NCBI GenBank assembly: GCA_032716605.1
Contig: CM064502.1
Span: forward strand, 51,825,770-51,889,769
Direction of reading: 5' to 3'
Source: Paralithodes platypus
Lineage: Eukaryota; Arthropoda; Malacostraca; Decapoda; Lithodidae
DNA: 64,000 bases
Each line of letters opens with the position of its first letter. Position 1 is the first letter of the stretch. The position numbers and the translations under genes are program-made. This document shows, in pieces, positions 21,073 through 32,168 of this stretch. Below the pieces are notes generated by a model. That model did not search any database and was not told the origin of the DNA. It was given only the letters and a program-made list of their open reading frames with translations.

Positions 21073-22549
21073 GTCCGGGGCAAAGAAAAATCTCCGGAGT
21101 TCATCAAGAAACACAAAACGCGACACGGTAGGGAATTATATGGAGGGAAGCGGAGTGAGGAGAGGGCAAGTTGGCCGGCGTGTTGCACATTATGATCGTG
21201 CAGGCTTCGTAGGCATCAATTTCTAACCTCGCTACCTCGTTCATCATATACTTATTTCGGCGTCCGGAGTCGCTGGTTCGGACGCGGCTTGGGCTTGCTG
21301 GATTTGGCGGTGGTAGTGGCGGGGGTTGTTGTTGTGGTGGTGGTGTTGTTGTTGTTTGTGTGTGGGCTTGCTATGTTTTTGTATGTATTGTGTTATGTTG
21401 AGCGTTGTGTTGAGTGTTCCGCTGTACTGTGTTGTGTTGTGTTGTGCATGTTCTAGTGTTTGTTGTGTGAAGTGTGCATGTGCGTACACTATATTCTGCG
21501 TGATGATGTATTGTGTAGTGTGTTTTAGGATTGTGGGAGGAGGTAGAAAATGGTGAGGAGACAAAAAACATACTCTTTTTGGTGAGAGAATGGGGAACAC
21601 GGCAGTAGGAGAGGATGATGGAGACAGTCATAGTCCATATATACATAGACTATGTATATATGGACTGTGTATATATGGACTATAGGTATATGCTAGTGAG
21701 AGAGATATCGGGAGAGGGAGAGATATAATACGCATGATAAAGTGATACGAAAAGAGATGTTGGGTGAATTGAACAAACTAGAGAAACATGATATGGCACG
21801 GAAAATGGAGGAATTAATGCCGACAGGCTATAATATGCAGTATATCGCATAGATGTTTCTAGTGGGGAGGGAATTGTGTAGATAGTGGTAGCAATGACAA
21901 TATGGTAGGACAGACATTGTGATAGAGAGAGAACATATATAATGAGTTTGAAAAAAAACTGGTTAAATAGGAAACTAATATTGAAGAAATTCGTTTATGG
22001 TAGAAATACAGAACGACGATGAAAATTATGTGGCGTGCAAGATCGTCGTTGTGTTAATCAAGAATAATAATAAGTGGGACAAAACAATGCAGTGGGAAGA
22101 ATGTGGTGATGAGGGACTTAAAAACGTGGTGATACATTTGAACAAATATATTTAGATTTAAGTGAAATTGATCATGAATTAGTAAAAGTGAATGTGGTAA
22201 AGGAAAACAAAAACAAGTGGCGGTAATGGAGTAGGTATTATTGAAGATACATTTTATAGAGGAAGACAAAATGTTTGAAAGGAGAACATCTTGCACAATA
22301 ATAGTGAAGCTGGTGGTAGTGATTTAGAGGTGCTTTACATGTAAAAGAGTGCTTTGGAAGAATGCACCTATAGTGACAGAGAAGATCGAAAAGAGAAGAA
22401 AACCTATTGATAAGTTTGTGTTGCAATTTTATTTAAGGGTAACTTCAACAGGCGGATTTTACTCGTCGTAAAAAAGGACTCTCCTAGATTATATATATCC
22501 CTTACTAAAGTTCTCTTGGATATGTCAATTAGGCTGCACAGCAAAGTTC
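21073..22549. other. unannotated stretch, GT-rich then palindromic
   Basis: 21,300-21,540 is strongly G/T-rich on the plus strand, so the frames there are compositional. 21,629-21,690 holds a palindrome (see its entry). Nothing else is recognised. Confidence 0.4.
21629..21690. repeat. AT-rich palindrome with short tandem copy
   Basis: CATAGTCCATATATACATAG is followed by its near-perfect inverse ACTATGTATATATGGACTGT, then a further direct copy of GTATATATGGACTA. It could form a cruciform with arms of about 20 bp. Confidence 0.75.
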
Positions 22550-23850
22550 AATTTTAAAGCCATATAAAACAAACTAGTTCTCAGGAAGAAAATATGCTTA
22601 GAGAAAGTTAGAGAATTTGAAAGAGTTTCAGCTAGAACTTAAACATATATTCCAAGCTCTCAACAGCAATGAACACATCAACAAAATGTAAACGAAAACC
22701 TTACATTAGCAATTAGAAAAACAGTAAGAAAGATATGGAGCACAAACACCAGTAAAGAAAGCAAGTACTCACAAACTACCGTAAAACTCATAACAAGAAG
22801 AAAAGCTATGAATATCAGTGAGAAAAGAGATGAAATAGAGAGCAGAACTAAACAAGCCAATCAACAAAAGACCACGGGAAGAAGAGGAAACAAGAAAGCA
22901 TTGAGTTAGTTGAAGAAACTATTAGGAAAAGAAAAAGCCTCAGACTAGCAAAATGTAAAATAGCCTTAGGCAAGCAAGAAATGACTTCTATGGCAGGCAG
23001 CAATAGTGAAATCATGAACTGTAGAAAAGAAATGGGTGACACGAGTCGAAGAGTTCTACGAAAAGATTTAATCTTCAAGTATTTCAATTCCATAAACTGA
23101 TTCAACAACAGACTTAATTAAGCGAAGTCCCACATATATCTGTAAATGAAGTAAGGTCTGCCCTAAGCAAAATTAAAGGGGAAAAACTCCAGGAGATGAT
23201 GGGATAACAACCGATGTTCTGAAGGATGCAGGAAATAAGGTCCAGTGCAAATTAGCTCACCTATTCACCCAATGTTTATGTAAGCGGGATGTTCCAAAAG
23301 CTTGGTACAATGCAATAGTGCAACTCTACTTCACAAAAAAAGGCGGTAAAAAAGATCTCGACAACTACTGTCCCATTAGTTTGTTATCAGTATTTACAAA
23401 TTGTTCTCTAAAATCTTCACACATCGTTCAGATAAATGTTAGATGATAATCTATCTCGGGAACAGGTAGGATTTATAAGTGGATATTCAACCATGGATCG
23501 CTAGCCTAAAGTGAACCAGCTACTAGAGAAAACCTCAAAGTATATAATGCCTCTTTGTTTGTTGGTAAGAGAACAGAATAAAGTCAAAGATATTCTAAAA
23601 ATGATTAAAGAGCAGTAGTGGAGAAGAGCAGGACATGTAGCAAGAAGAGAGGACAATAGCTGGAGTAAAAGACTAATTGCCTGGACCCCCAGAGAGGGAA
23701 AGCGCGATAGGAAATTACCAGATAGGAGGTGGAGAGACGAGATAGAAAAGCATGTAGGGATAACATGGCAACAGCTAGGAAAGTCTTGAGAGTCATGGAA
23801 AAGGTTAGGGAGGCCTTTGTCCAGCAGTGGACTCCTAATGGTTGATGACG
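22550..23850 (+). mobile_element. RTE-like LINE remnant with internal deletion
   Basis: 22,560-23,100 is the lysine/arginine-rich linker between endonuclease and RT. 23,130-23,480 reads VNEVRSALSKIKGEKTPGDD, then AWYNAIVQLYFTKKGGKKDL, a YCPISLLS motif and SREQVGFISGYST. Near 23,500 it jumps past the catalytic palm to the extreme C-terminus: [32 protein letters not shown] and a terminal W..LG. It ends in a GATGAT run that passes into (TA)n. Confidence 0.8.
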
Positions 23851-23912
23851 ATGATGATATATATATATATATATACCTGTATATATATATACAGTATATA
23901 TACAGTATATAC

Positions 23913-23981
<69 letters not shown>

Positions 23982-24025
23982 TACAGTATATACATATATA
24001 TGTAGTATATATATATATATATACA

Positions 24026-24068
<43 letters not shown>

Positions 24069-24127
24069 TATATAGTATATATACAGTATATACATATATA
24101 TATGTAGTATATATATATATATATATA
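23851..24127. repeat. interrupted (TA)n tract with ACAGTATATAC blocks
   Basis: A (TA)n field directly follows the RTE tail and is punctuated by ACAGTATATAC and ATGTATATA blocks in both orientations. It is a self-complementary landscape. The long frames here are translated microsatellite. Confidence 0.95.
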
Positions 24128-24727
24128 ATGTGTGTATATGTGTGTGTTTCTATTTGAGAGCGTACGCATGTAGGTATGCATGTTTGTATGTTTGCTAGTA
24201 TATTGGTGAAACTAGCACCGACGCCGAAGCCAAGGCTACGCACCCTCCTCCAGACACCTCCTCGGGATCATTTGAATAAGAAAGGAAACAGATCCCGCCC
24301 CGTCCTGCTAGCCTGTCGTCGCTCGGAGATGGACTGTGGTCTATCTTTCGTATAATGAGTGAGCCTCGCTGTTAGGGGCGAGATGGAAGACGCCCCAAAC
24401 CATCAGCAGATGAGGGTTCTAGCCCGTGCTTCATAATGCGTGTGTACGGGAAAAGATCATTCTTCGTACTACGAAAATTCCCTCGGAGTACTAAAAAAGA
24501 GAAATATATACGACGAAGGATTTGTTGAGTACTAATAATCTGGGAGCCTTTTTCATTAACCTAATAATCCCCTGGAGCAATAACAGAGATAACAAAAATA
24601 ATGAAGGATATAGTTTGTTCAAAGTATTGAGTATAAAATAAATGAGCAACAAACGTATTTGATCCGATAAATTGTTTGGTGTACTACCAGAATAATATAT
24701 ACTCAGACCGTGAACATAATTAATGAT
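24128..24727. other. unannotated stretch
   Basis: 24,220-24,460 is GC-richer and unique in the window. No protein or RNA family is recognised. Confidence 0.4.
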
Positions 24728-24889
<162 letters not shown>

Positions 24890-25130
24890 TTTCTGTAAAA
24901 TTCATATATTTTTTAACTCGTGGTTGTAGTTAAGTTCATATCTTTATCTGAGGTTATTTTCAGAGAATATTGCGAGTGAGTGGGAAAGTTCTTGGAGGAG
25001 AAGAAACAAAATCTTCCGAAGCACCAATTGAGATATATATAATACAGAATGTATTTATTATAAGATGACAAATTAAATAGTTTCATAACAATTATTCTCC
25101 TTTGTGTATTTATGAAACATCCTATCGTTA

Positions 25131-25345
25131 TTAACCCTTGCAGTACCGGTGCCGTCCTTTTAACATCATTCTAGCTACTATCAGACGGTTGTATTCAGCT
25201 TAAAAAGGGCCTCCAGCAATGAACAGGCTTCGAGCTATCTCACTTATCCCTTTATACTACCACACATCCTTCTTAAACTGTACAGAATCGTCTAAATGTA
25301 GCTAGAATAAAATGATAAAAACGTCGCCGGTACAGAAGAGATTAA
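25131..25345 (+). mobile_element. TTAA MITE family C, full-length
   Basis: 215 bp from TTAACCCTTGCAGTACCGGT to CGCCGGTACAGAAGAGATTAA. The ends form a long imperfect inverted repeat: CAGACGGTTGTATTCAGCTT on the left is mirrored by AACTGTACAGAATCGTCTAA on the right. Confidence 0.9.
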
Positions 25346-25768
25346 TGTGAGAGAAAAACCTGTCGATCACTCACACACACACACACAACTCGACACATTA
25401 ACCAGAGTCTAATCCTTATTTACTAATAGAGACCTTAAGATTCGACAATTAATACACTAAAAGTACTTGTAGGTGATGATAGCAAATTATGAATGAACCA
25501 ATGCTCTAAAAATGAGACAATAAAGATGGCTTACACATAACCATTGTCACATTCCATGCACGATCAATGTTGTCATTATCCGAAAATTTCTGAGGGGTGT
25601 TAAGAGAGTAAATATAGCGAAGATATATGATTTATTGGAGCCTTTAGTAGCCTCAAATAATCACAACTACCTCATGATTAAATAGTAAGTCCTATTCTGC
25701 TACTAGTTATATCTTCCCATAAGGCTTACTATCTTCGAAATAGTCTTGATAATTTCCCATCACTTTTA
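25346..25768. other. unannotated stretch
   Basis: It contains a short (CA)n near 25,375. Nothing else. Confidence 0.4.
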
Positions 25769-26003
25769 TTAACCCTCGCCGACATATGACGCGATTTTGA
25801 GCCTATTGGGGATACTTTAAAGCCTTTGTTACCATCAGGGGTATTTAGAAACCTTTGGTTTAGTTACTTCAACCTCTGCAGTTGTCTTTGAGTTAGCTGT
25901 GGGCAGAAAACTAATTCTGGAGAGGTAATTATAAGAGTGAGAGAACTCTATTTCTTATTGCTAATCTGGCAACCTCTGCGTCATAAATGCGTGAAAGGGT
26001 TAA
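25769..26003 (+). mobile_element. TTAA MITE related to family C, divergent
   Basis: 235 bp. TTAACCCTCGCCGACATATG at the left and GCGTGAAAGGGTTAA at the right, with GACGC/GCGTC just inside. The interior is not alignable by eye with typical C copies, so the relation rests on the ends and size. Confidence 0.6.
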
Positions 26004-26135
26004 TATTATAATTGCATATTGTTCTTGGTCACCTTACTGTTTTGTTGAATGATTAATCTATATATGATTTAACTTTTACATTTTCCTATTATCTTACTCA
26101 ACATTTTACTAATTATGTATAATAGTTTGATCAAT

Positions 26136-26483
26136 TTAAGGGGAGATGGGTCGTTTTTAGGGTCCCCCTTCCTCCTCCTGTATAGCCCCGTTATTTTACA
26201 GATTTTAGGACGATCGGCCCATTAGATTGGCGAGTTTATGACCGGTTGGCCCATTTCTTTGTCAATATTAAGAATGTTCGTGTCATTCAAGTGTCGATAT
26301 CTTCTTGGCGAGCGAAAGCGAGCCTGTAATTTAAGAGGAATTCTGTACGCATTTATCTTCAAAGAGTTTTTTTTAAAGCTTGTTGGAGGTCTAGGGAGGA
26401 AATTTAGAAAATTATATATATATAGTGTATATATATATATATATATACTGTATGAGGAAAGATATAGCCCATCCCCCCTTTAA
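26136..26483 (+). mobile_element. TTAA MITE family A with internal (TA)n
   Basis: Starts TTAAGGGGAGATGGGTCG and ends CCCATCCCCCCTTTAA. The hairpin core after GCGAGCCTGTAATTTAAGAG is deleted. A TA tract (26,413-26,449) has grown near the 3' end. Confidence 0.85.
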
Positions 26484-26963
26484 CAATTTGCTGACAGTAA
26501 CTTCTCTGAAGAAGATTCCTCCATGAAACAAAGTGGGCGTGGCCATGAGAGAGTGACCTTATCAAAGAGGCCTGATACTGATAAACCACACACACACTAA
26601 AATACATTCTTGTACACAATTAGCCTTCTCGTCTTTAAGATAATGGAAAATTAGTAAGTAAAAAGAACACAGGCAGACAAAGTTGAACATGAAAGATAAT
26701 TAAATTACTAAGCAAATGCAATAGTTACTATATAATTTATTTGATGCAAATAATATAAACAGTTATGGAATACATAATTATATTTTATTGAATAATAATG
26801 TTACGGAAGTTTGACATTTGTTTTACATGCACGGTAATTTGGGAACACTAACATTAAACTATAGTTCTCAATCCCTACGTCTTGAAATCCTTTATACATC
26901 CATGTGCCCAAGCATTTTTATTCATATACACTTTGAATTTGTCAAAACATTTTTATTTTCCAT
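26484..26963. other. unannotated stretch, possible LINE tail at its end
   Basis: 26,855-26,960 (CTTGAAATCC...CCAAGCATTTTTATTC...CTTTGAATTTG) weakly resembles the Jockey-like LINE tail at 5.6 kb. The rest is unremarkable. Confidence 0.35.
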
Positions 26964-26964
26964 A

Positions 26965-27034
<70 letters not shown>

Positions 27035-27037
27035 ACC

Positions 27038-27080
<43 letters not shown>

Positions 27081-27088
27081 TGTATATA
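26964..27088. repeat. (TA)n microsatellite
   Basis: A long TA tract, broken by GTATACCGGTATATA, runs directly into the truncated end of a family A element. Confidence 0.95.
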
Positions 27089-27235
27089 TAATTGACACCT
27101 AAAGGGCACGAAAGGTCTTAATATTGATAAAAAAAAATCGCCAAACTAACGGAACGAACGTCTTAAAACCTCAACACTAATATGCTAACCATGAGGGAGA
27201 AGGGGGTCCAGAAAAAGCGAGTACTGCCCCCTTAA
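27089..27235 (-). mobile_element. TTAA MITE family A, subfamily 3, truncated at microsatellite
   Basis: The terminal half only: inverted it reads TTAAGGGGGCAGTACTCGC followed by TTTTTCTGGACCCCC and the three repeated lines, and stops at TAGGTGTCAAT where (TA)n begins. Confidence 0.85.
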
Positions 27236-27450
27236 GGAATTCTACTGTAGGTAACATGTAGCACTTGAAAGACGCTTAGGACATATCCTGACCCGTATTA
27301 AGTATACATTCTGATATATATTAAACCAATTCAACCCAAGTTCTGAAGCATTTGGGATATAATAAAATATTTAATTGTTTCCTTTGAATTTGCTACAGAT
27401 CCAAAGGGGTACACACGACTGTATATCTTCAGGCCAACATGTGGTAATAT

Positions 27451-27556
27451 ACTGTGTTCTTGGTGTAATGGTTTAGGTGCTTATGTTCTTGGTGTGATGT
27501 CCCGAGTTCGAATCTTTCATTAATTTATTCAAGTACATGGGGGTTTGTAATGGAGG
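27451..27556 (+). mobile_element. tRNA-derived SINE S1, short copy
   Basis: TGGTGTAATGGTTTAGGTGC and GAGTTCGAATC are present. About 15 bases after the B-box are missing relative to the 18.9-kb copy. Confidence 0.75.
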
Positions 27557-27943
27557 ATTGCTTATACATCGCATACTTTCACAGTTTACTTAGTTCACGT
27601 TGTGCAGGCTGGGTAACTGAGTCTGACTGCTTGTATTATGGTTTGGGGTTATCTAATGAAATACTAGTGTGTTGAAAACCACAAGGGTGTCACTGACGTT
27701 AGGTGTCGATATATATATATATATATATACCAGGAATTTAATGTATGATCTCGTGGATGAGGCCAATGATGATATGATGATGCAATAATACCTGTGCTGT
27801 ATATTAATTGTCTTCTGATACATTAGGAATATCCAAGTGGGAGTAATTCTTCCATACATCCCTATTCATGGATTGTATTTTGTTATTTGAAGAAAGTAAC
27901 ATATTCTTACTAAATGACCCTACTCACAGGTGTAACTGAAAAT
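27557..27943. other. unannotated stretch with short (TA)n
   Basis: (TA)n at 27,709-27,730. No gene is seen. Confidence 0.4.
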
Positions 27944-27946
27944 CAA

Positions 27947-27993
<47 letters not shown>

Positions 27994-28090
27994 GTATTAT
28001 TTCAGCAACATTATAATAATAGTAATAATAATAATAATAAGAGTAATACAAGTAATGATAATATTAATAATGATGGTGATGAGGAGGAGA
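27944..28090. repeat. (ATT)n and (AAT)n microsatellites
   Basis: An ATT array (27,950-28,000) is followed by an AAT array (28,015-28,050), mutually complementary. Confidence 0.9.
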
Positions 28091-28481
28091 AAATACTTAT
28101 TTGTATTTATACTTATTTATGAAATTTGACGTCAATTCTCTCTCTCTCTCATTTTATTCAGCCTAATTTGAGACGATTTTGCTCAGTTAAAATATAAGGA
28201 TATCATGAAATGTCTGGACTATTCACTTGCTCAAAATTTAATTAGTTTGTATTTTCTTTTAATTTTGACAGTTGTATGCAAAGTCCATTTCGGCGAATGT
28301 TGACCGCTAAAGAAGAGTTTAACTTAAACATCTGATCAGTTGAAGTGTTGTTAAAGTATGATACAGTTATACAGCTCAGTTAAGACGTGATGGATTGCAC
28401 TAGTGTTTGGTATGTTAAATTAAATTGGGATAAACAAAATAAGCTGTGTGTTTGCTGACAAGAGTATACTCTACGAAACTT
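28091..28481. other. unannotated stretch
   Basis: Nothing recognisable beyond a short CT tract near 28,139. Confidence 0.4.
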
Positions 28482-28505
28482 ATATATATGTATATATATA
28501 TATAA

Positions 28506-28539
<34 letters not shown>

Positions 28540-28870
28540 TTTCCTATGTGGGTGAGGGAGACAAAAGGCAGAACTGCCTGTAGCGAGTGCCTCCCCAGAG
28601 TTAAAAGAGTGACAGGGCCAAAATCAAGGGACGTTCGAGCCAAAATGGATGGACACACGGTGTTTGAAGCAATTTAAGTCATAGGAAGAGGGAAAGACTG
28701 ATTCTGGAAGAGAGTTCCATAGCTCAGCAGTTGAATAGAAAACAGTCTGAGAATAGTGTTTCACTCTTGGGTTGGAGAGCTGCACAGAGTAGGGGTGGGA
28801 TTGTGTTGCAAGACGGGTACTACGTACTCTACGCAGAGGAGGTGGTATACACTGAGATGGTAGAGCCAGC
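28482..28870 (-). pseudogene. Jockey-like LINE 3' fragment with poly-A and (TA)n tail
   Basis: On the minus strand LCAALQPKSETLFSDCFLFN and MELSSRISLSL are readable across breaks, the same region as LCPTLQPKSEPISQSF at 5.4 kb. The 3' UTR ends CACCCACATAGG, a poly-A tail of about 25 (T run at 28,520-28,542) and then (TA)n. Confidence 0.8.
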
Positions 28871-28885
28871 CCACTTCCACCATGC

Positions 28886-29095
28886 TTAACCCTTTGAGTA
28901 CTAGCGACGTGTGCTGTACTTTATACAATATAGTCTGACGATATTATGCATCTTAGGAAGGATCTGTGAAAGTTAAAATGGTTGGTTTAGATATATTGAT
29001 GCCTTATTGCTAGAGGTCCTTCCTAAGCTGAATATAATCGTCTCATAGTTGCCAGAATATGATGAAAAGGACGTCTCTGATACTGAACGGGTTAA
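28886..29095 (+). mobile_element. TTAA MITE family C, subfamily 2
   Basis: 210 bp, TTAACCCTTTGAGTACTAGC to GATACTGAACGGGTTAA. It pairs internally through GACGATATTATGCATCTTAG and its mirror AAGCTGAATATAATCGTC. Confidence 0.9.
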
Positions 29096-29251
29096 GCATA
29101 CGATACACACTAGGACAAATCGTGGACTAAAGCATTCGAAGCTGTCCCGAACTGAATCTATGTGTTGTAATTAGTTAGGTACTGAATATTTACATTATGA
29201 TCATTTTGCTGTTGGACAGATTATATTGGGCAGGATTTATGGCATAGAATG

Positions 29252-29472
29252 TACAGTCAGCTCGTTTAATCCGCAGAGTCTCAGAAAATGCAATTATATG
29301 CAATTATATTTTTCCATATTGCTGTAGGAAACATTATCGCTAACATATTTCTTAATTCGTACCTTTTCCTTATCATGTATTGCAAATGTATTATATACAT
29401 TAACTTTTAAGCTACTAATAAGCCTAAAATTATACTATTTTGAGAGTCTGCAGATTATACGAGTTGACTGTA
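29252..29472. mobile_element. mariner-like MITE H (single copy)
   Basis: TA-bounded, 221 bp. Left TACAGTCAGCTCGTTTAATC and inverted right TACAGTCAACTCGTATAATC, with similarity continuing through CGCAGAGTCTCA/TGCAGACTCTCA: about 32 bp of TIR with four mismatches. Non-coding, AT-rich interior. Confidence 0.85.
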
Positions 29473-29795
29473 CAGTTCGTAATTAATGTTATAGCGTTAC
29501 CTATTCGTGGACCCCATATATTTGTCTTTATGCAATTAAACCATTACTCCAAGTTAATTTTCTTCCATAAATGGTAGGCCTATATATATAGTTTTATAGT
29601 TGATGTATAGAAAATTATATTCATAAATTCGATTCCAAAGATATACTTCCATTATTAGAAATGGTTGAGGTCCACGAATTTGTATGGGTGACTGCACCGT
29701 TCGTAATGTTATAGCGTTTTCTCTTTCTTGCCCGTTTTCTCTTTTTTGCCTCTCGCTTATCTGATCTCGTTTACCGTTCTTACTGTCACACTTCT
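29473..29795. other. unannotated stretch
   Basis: No gene or repeat is recognised. Confidence 0.4.
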
Positions 29796-30171
29796 TTAAG
29801 GGGGAGGCAGTCGCTTTTTCTGGACCCCCTTCTCCCTCATGTTTAGCATATCGATTTTGAGATTCTAAGACGTTCTCTCAGTTAGTTTGACGATTTTGAG
29901 ACCATTCACCCCAATAATTTGTCAATATTAAGACCTTTCGTGTCATTTAGGTGTCGATTTTTTTCCTGGCACGCGAAAGGGAGCCTGTCATTTTAGAAGG
30001 AACCGGCCTATGGCCGGGAAATTTTTCTACCGAAAAATGTACAGATTTATCTTGAAAGAGGGCATAGGGGGTGTTTTTTAAGGTTGATGGAGGTCTAGGG
30101 AGGAAACTCAAAAATATAATTAATTATGTTAATACGGTATATAGACTAAAAAACAAGCACTACCCCCTTAA
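29796..30171 (+). mobile_element. TTAA MITE family A, subfamily 3
   Basis: 376 bp, TTAAGGGGGAGGCAGTCGC to AAGCACTACCCCCTTAA. The core hairpin is CCGGCCTATGGCCGG: loop changed, stem kept. Confidence 0.9.
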
Positions 30172-30499
30172 CCCGCTGTCTTTCTTGGGATGCTGTCTAC
30201 CTTTTACCTGTTTATCCGTCAATCTGTCTATCTTTGGGCCTCTTTGTGTGGCTACCTGTCCGTCTATTTAGCACTCAAGGTAGTCAACTCTCTATCTCAT
30301 ATTATTGTGTTTCTGTTTTGCTGAGATAGTTATTTTTTTCCCGATAGCGCTGCTACAATGTTCATTCTCCATCCCATTTCCACTTACCTCTATCGTCACC
30401 CCCCCCCCCCCCTCCCCCGCTCTCTCTCTCTCTCTCCTCCTGCATTCTTCCTCTTAATTAATTCCCATTATCCATTATCTTTCTCCCTTCTACATCCCC
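30172..30499. other. unannotated stretch
   Basis: Pyrimidine-rich from 30,400, leading into the next entry. A C run lies at 30,398-30,415. Confidence 0.4.
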
Positions 30500-30612
30500 C
30501 TGTTCCTCCTGCTCCTCCTCCTCCTCCTCCTCCCCCTGCTCTTCCTCCCCCTCCTTCCTCCTCCTCCTCCTTCCTCCTTCTCCTCCTTCCTCCTCCTTCC
30601 TCTCCCTCCCTC
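30500..30612. repeat. (CCT)n-rich low-complexity tract
   Basis: TCC/CCT units with TT interruptions. The proline- or glycine-rich frames on both strands are translated repeat. Confidence 0.9.
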
Positions 30613-30739
30613 CGTGGCCAACCATAAGCAGGGCCACTAAAGAGTAAATGGTGACACGATAGCATCTGTCCTATTGTTTTAAGTCACAACCCTTAATCCC
30701 GACGGTAACCGCAACACGTCCGCCACCTCTCGCAGTGAC

Positions 30740-30821
30740 CAGACAGACCTGGGGAGAGAGACCGTAAAAGAGGGAGGGAGGGAGGGAGGGATAAAGTGTT
30801 GGTGTACATGAGAGAGAGAGA

Positions 30822-30860
<39 letters not shown>

Positions 30861-30943
30861 TAAAAGAGGGAGGGAGGGAGGGAGGGATAAAGTGTTGGTG
30901 TACATGTGAGAGAGAGAGGGAGAGCGAGAGAGAGAGGGAGAGC

Positions 30944-30980
<37 letters not shown>

Positions 30981-31039
30981 GTAGAGAGAGAGAGAGAGAG
31001 AGAAAGGGGAGGAATGGAGGGATAAAGTGTTGGTGTACA

Positions 31040-31090
<51 letters not shown>

Positions 31091-31165
31091 AAGAGAGAGA
31101 GAGAGGGAGGGAGGGATAAAGTGTTGGTGTATATGAGAGAGAGAGAGAGGGAGAGAGAGAGAGAT
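30740..31165. repeat. composite minisatellite: GATAAAGTGTTGG units within (GA)n
   Basis: The block GGGATAAAGTGTTGGTGTAC occurs four times (near 30,789, 30,885, 31,018 and 31,112), each followed by a (GA)n stretch and often preceded by GACCGTAAAAGAGGGAGG. It is a higher-order repeat with variable GA length. Confidence 0.9.
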
Positions 31166-31766
31166 TTACATAGATACAATGGCCACATATAAATTCTTAC
31201 GATCCATGCGAGGTGGCCAGGACTTACTTCTACTAGAGATAGGCAGATAGCATTCCTAAGAGAAAGTGGAAGGAAAGGATAGCAAAGATGGAGAGAGAGG
31301 GAGAGAACATTATGAATGCCTGTGAATATGTACAGTTCCCAAGATCAGCAAAATTGCACTTGGATAGCGCTGAAGTATATAAACGTACAATTCCTATATA
31401 GCTTCTATTTTTCTACATGATGTGGGATGTGGAAGCAAAATTAAATTGATTGAATTAAGAATGTAGTTTGTTATGTAGTTATTAATGTATCCTATTAGGC
31501 AACTGATTTTTAACAAATTTCGCTCTTCAATCACTGGCACCAATCTTACCCTACATTCTGCACTATATGGTACAACAGATAGACTACATTTTATAAGAGA
31601 ATTTACGTCAACAATTATAAAATATCTATCTGTGATATCTTACCGTGTGGTTCTATACTTCAAACAGAGTATAATATCTGTTGAACTTCTCCTATTCCCT
31701 TGGTCTGCCATATACCGATAATAAGCGACAGTATTTTACACCTAACGCCACCTAGATATACATTGG
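31166..31766. other. unannotated stretch
   Basis: No gene is recognised. The 78-codon frame at 31,485 has no domain I can identify. Confidence 0.4.
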
Positions 31767-32168
31767 TGCAGTTAGCCAAATAAGTCGTGTCTTCGCTGTC
31801 ATTACGTTTTGCTCGCTGTGTACTGTGTTGATGTCTGTCAGATGTTGAATAGGGTGTGTACAGATAGGAACATGTTTGTATATCTCACTCGAAACGATGA
31901 ATTAATTATAGTGGGGGCAGGAGGCTAGGAATCCTCCTCCCCTTGTCAAATTCTCCTAGTCAACGAGATTAAGGGGCGAAGGAATGCGAAAGTGGTCCTG
32001 GACCCTAGGAATTGGAACTTTACAGGTTTTTGTTCGGGCTCTGTCTCGAGTCGGCCACCCCCAGCAATGGGGTATGTGCCTGAGTATATACATATAAATT
32101 ATAGTGATGATACCAATAAAGATCGAAATATATTTGGTGCCGCGCCTTCACTTATTTGACCGACTGTA
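31767..32168 (+). mobile_element. mariner-like MITE family D1 interrupted by an RTE-tailed insert
   Basis: Left part 31,767-31,923 (TGCAGTTAGCCAAATAAGTC...), right part 32,097-32,168 (...CACTTATTTGACCGACTGTA). Removing the insert and one copy of its 10-bp duplication gives a copy of about 220 bp like that at 6.06 kb. Confidence 0.85.
31924..32096 (+). mobile_element. SINE-like insert sharing its 3' tail with the 50-kb RTE LINE
   Basis: 173 bp flanked by AATTATAGTG at 31,914-31,923 and 32,097-32,106. Its last 60 bases (GCTCTGTCTCGAGTCGGCCA, then CCCCCAGCAATGGGG and GTGCCTGAGTATATA) match the 3' end of the RTE element at 49,640-49,700 read on the minus strand (GCTCTGTCTTGAGTCGGCTA, CCCCCAAAATGGGG, GGGCCTGAGCATAT). 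The first 110 bases do not match. No clear tRNA boxes were found. It is either a SINE using RTE machinery or the truncated tail of another RTE subfamily. Confidence 0.75.

Noticed and set aside
23501..24181. Long minus-strand reading frames (226, 212 aa) rich in Tyr/Ile
   Set aside because: They are translations of (TA)n; the rest of the frame is antisense to the RTE remnant.
30679..31188. Ser/Leu-repeat frame of 169 aa
   Set aside because: It is a translated (GA)n composite minisatellite and not a protein.
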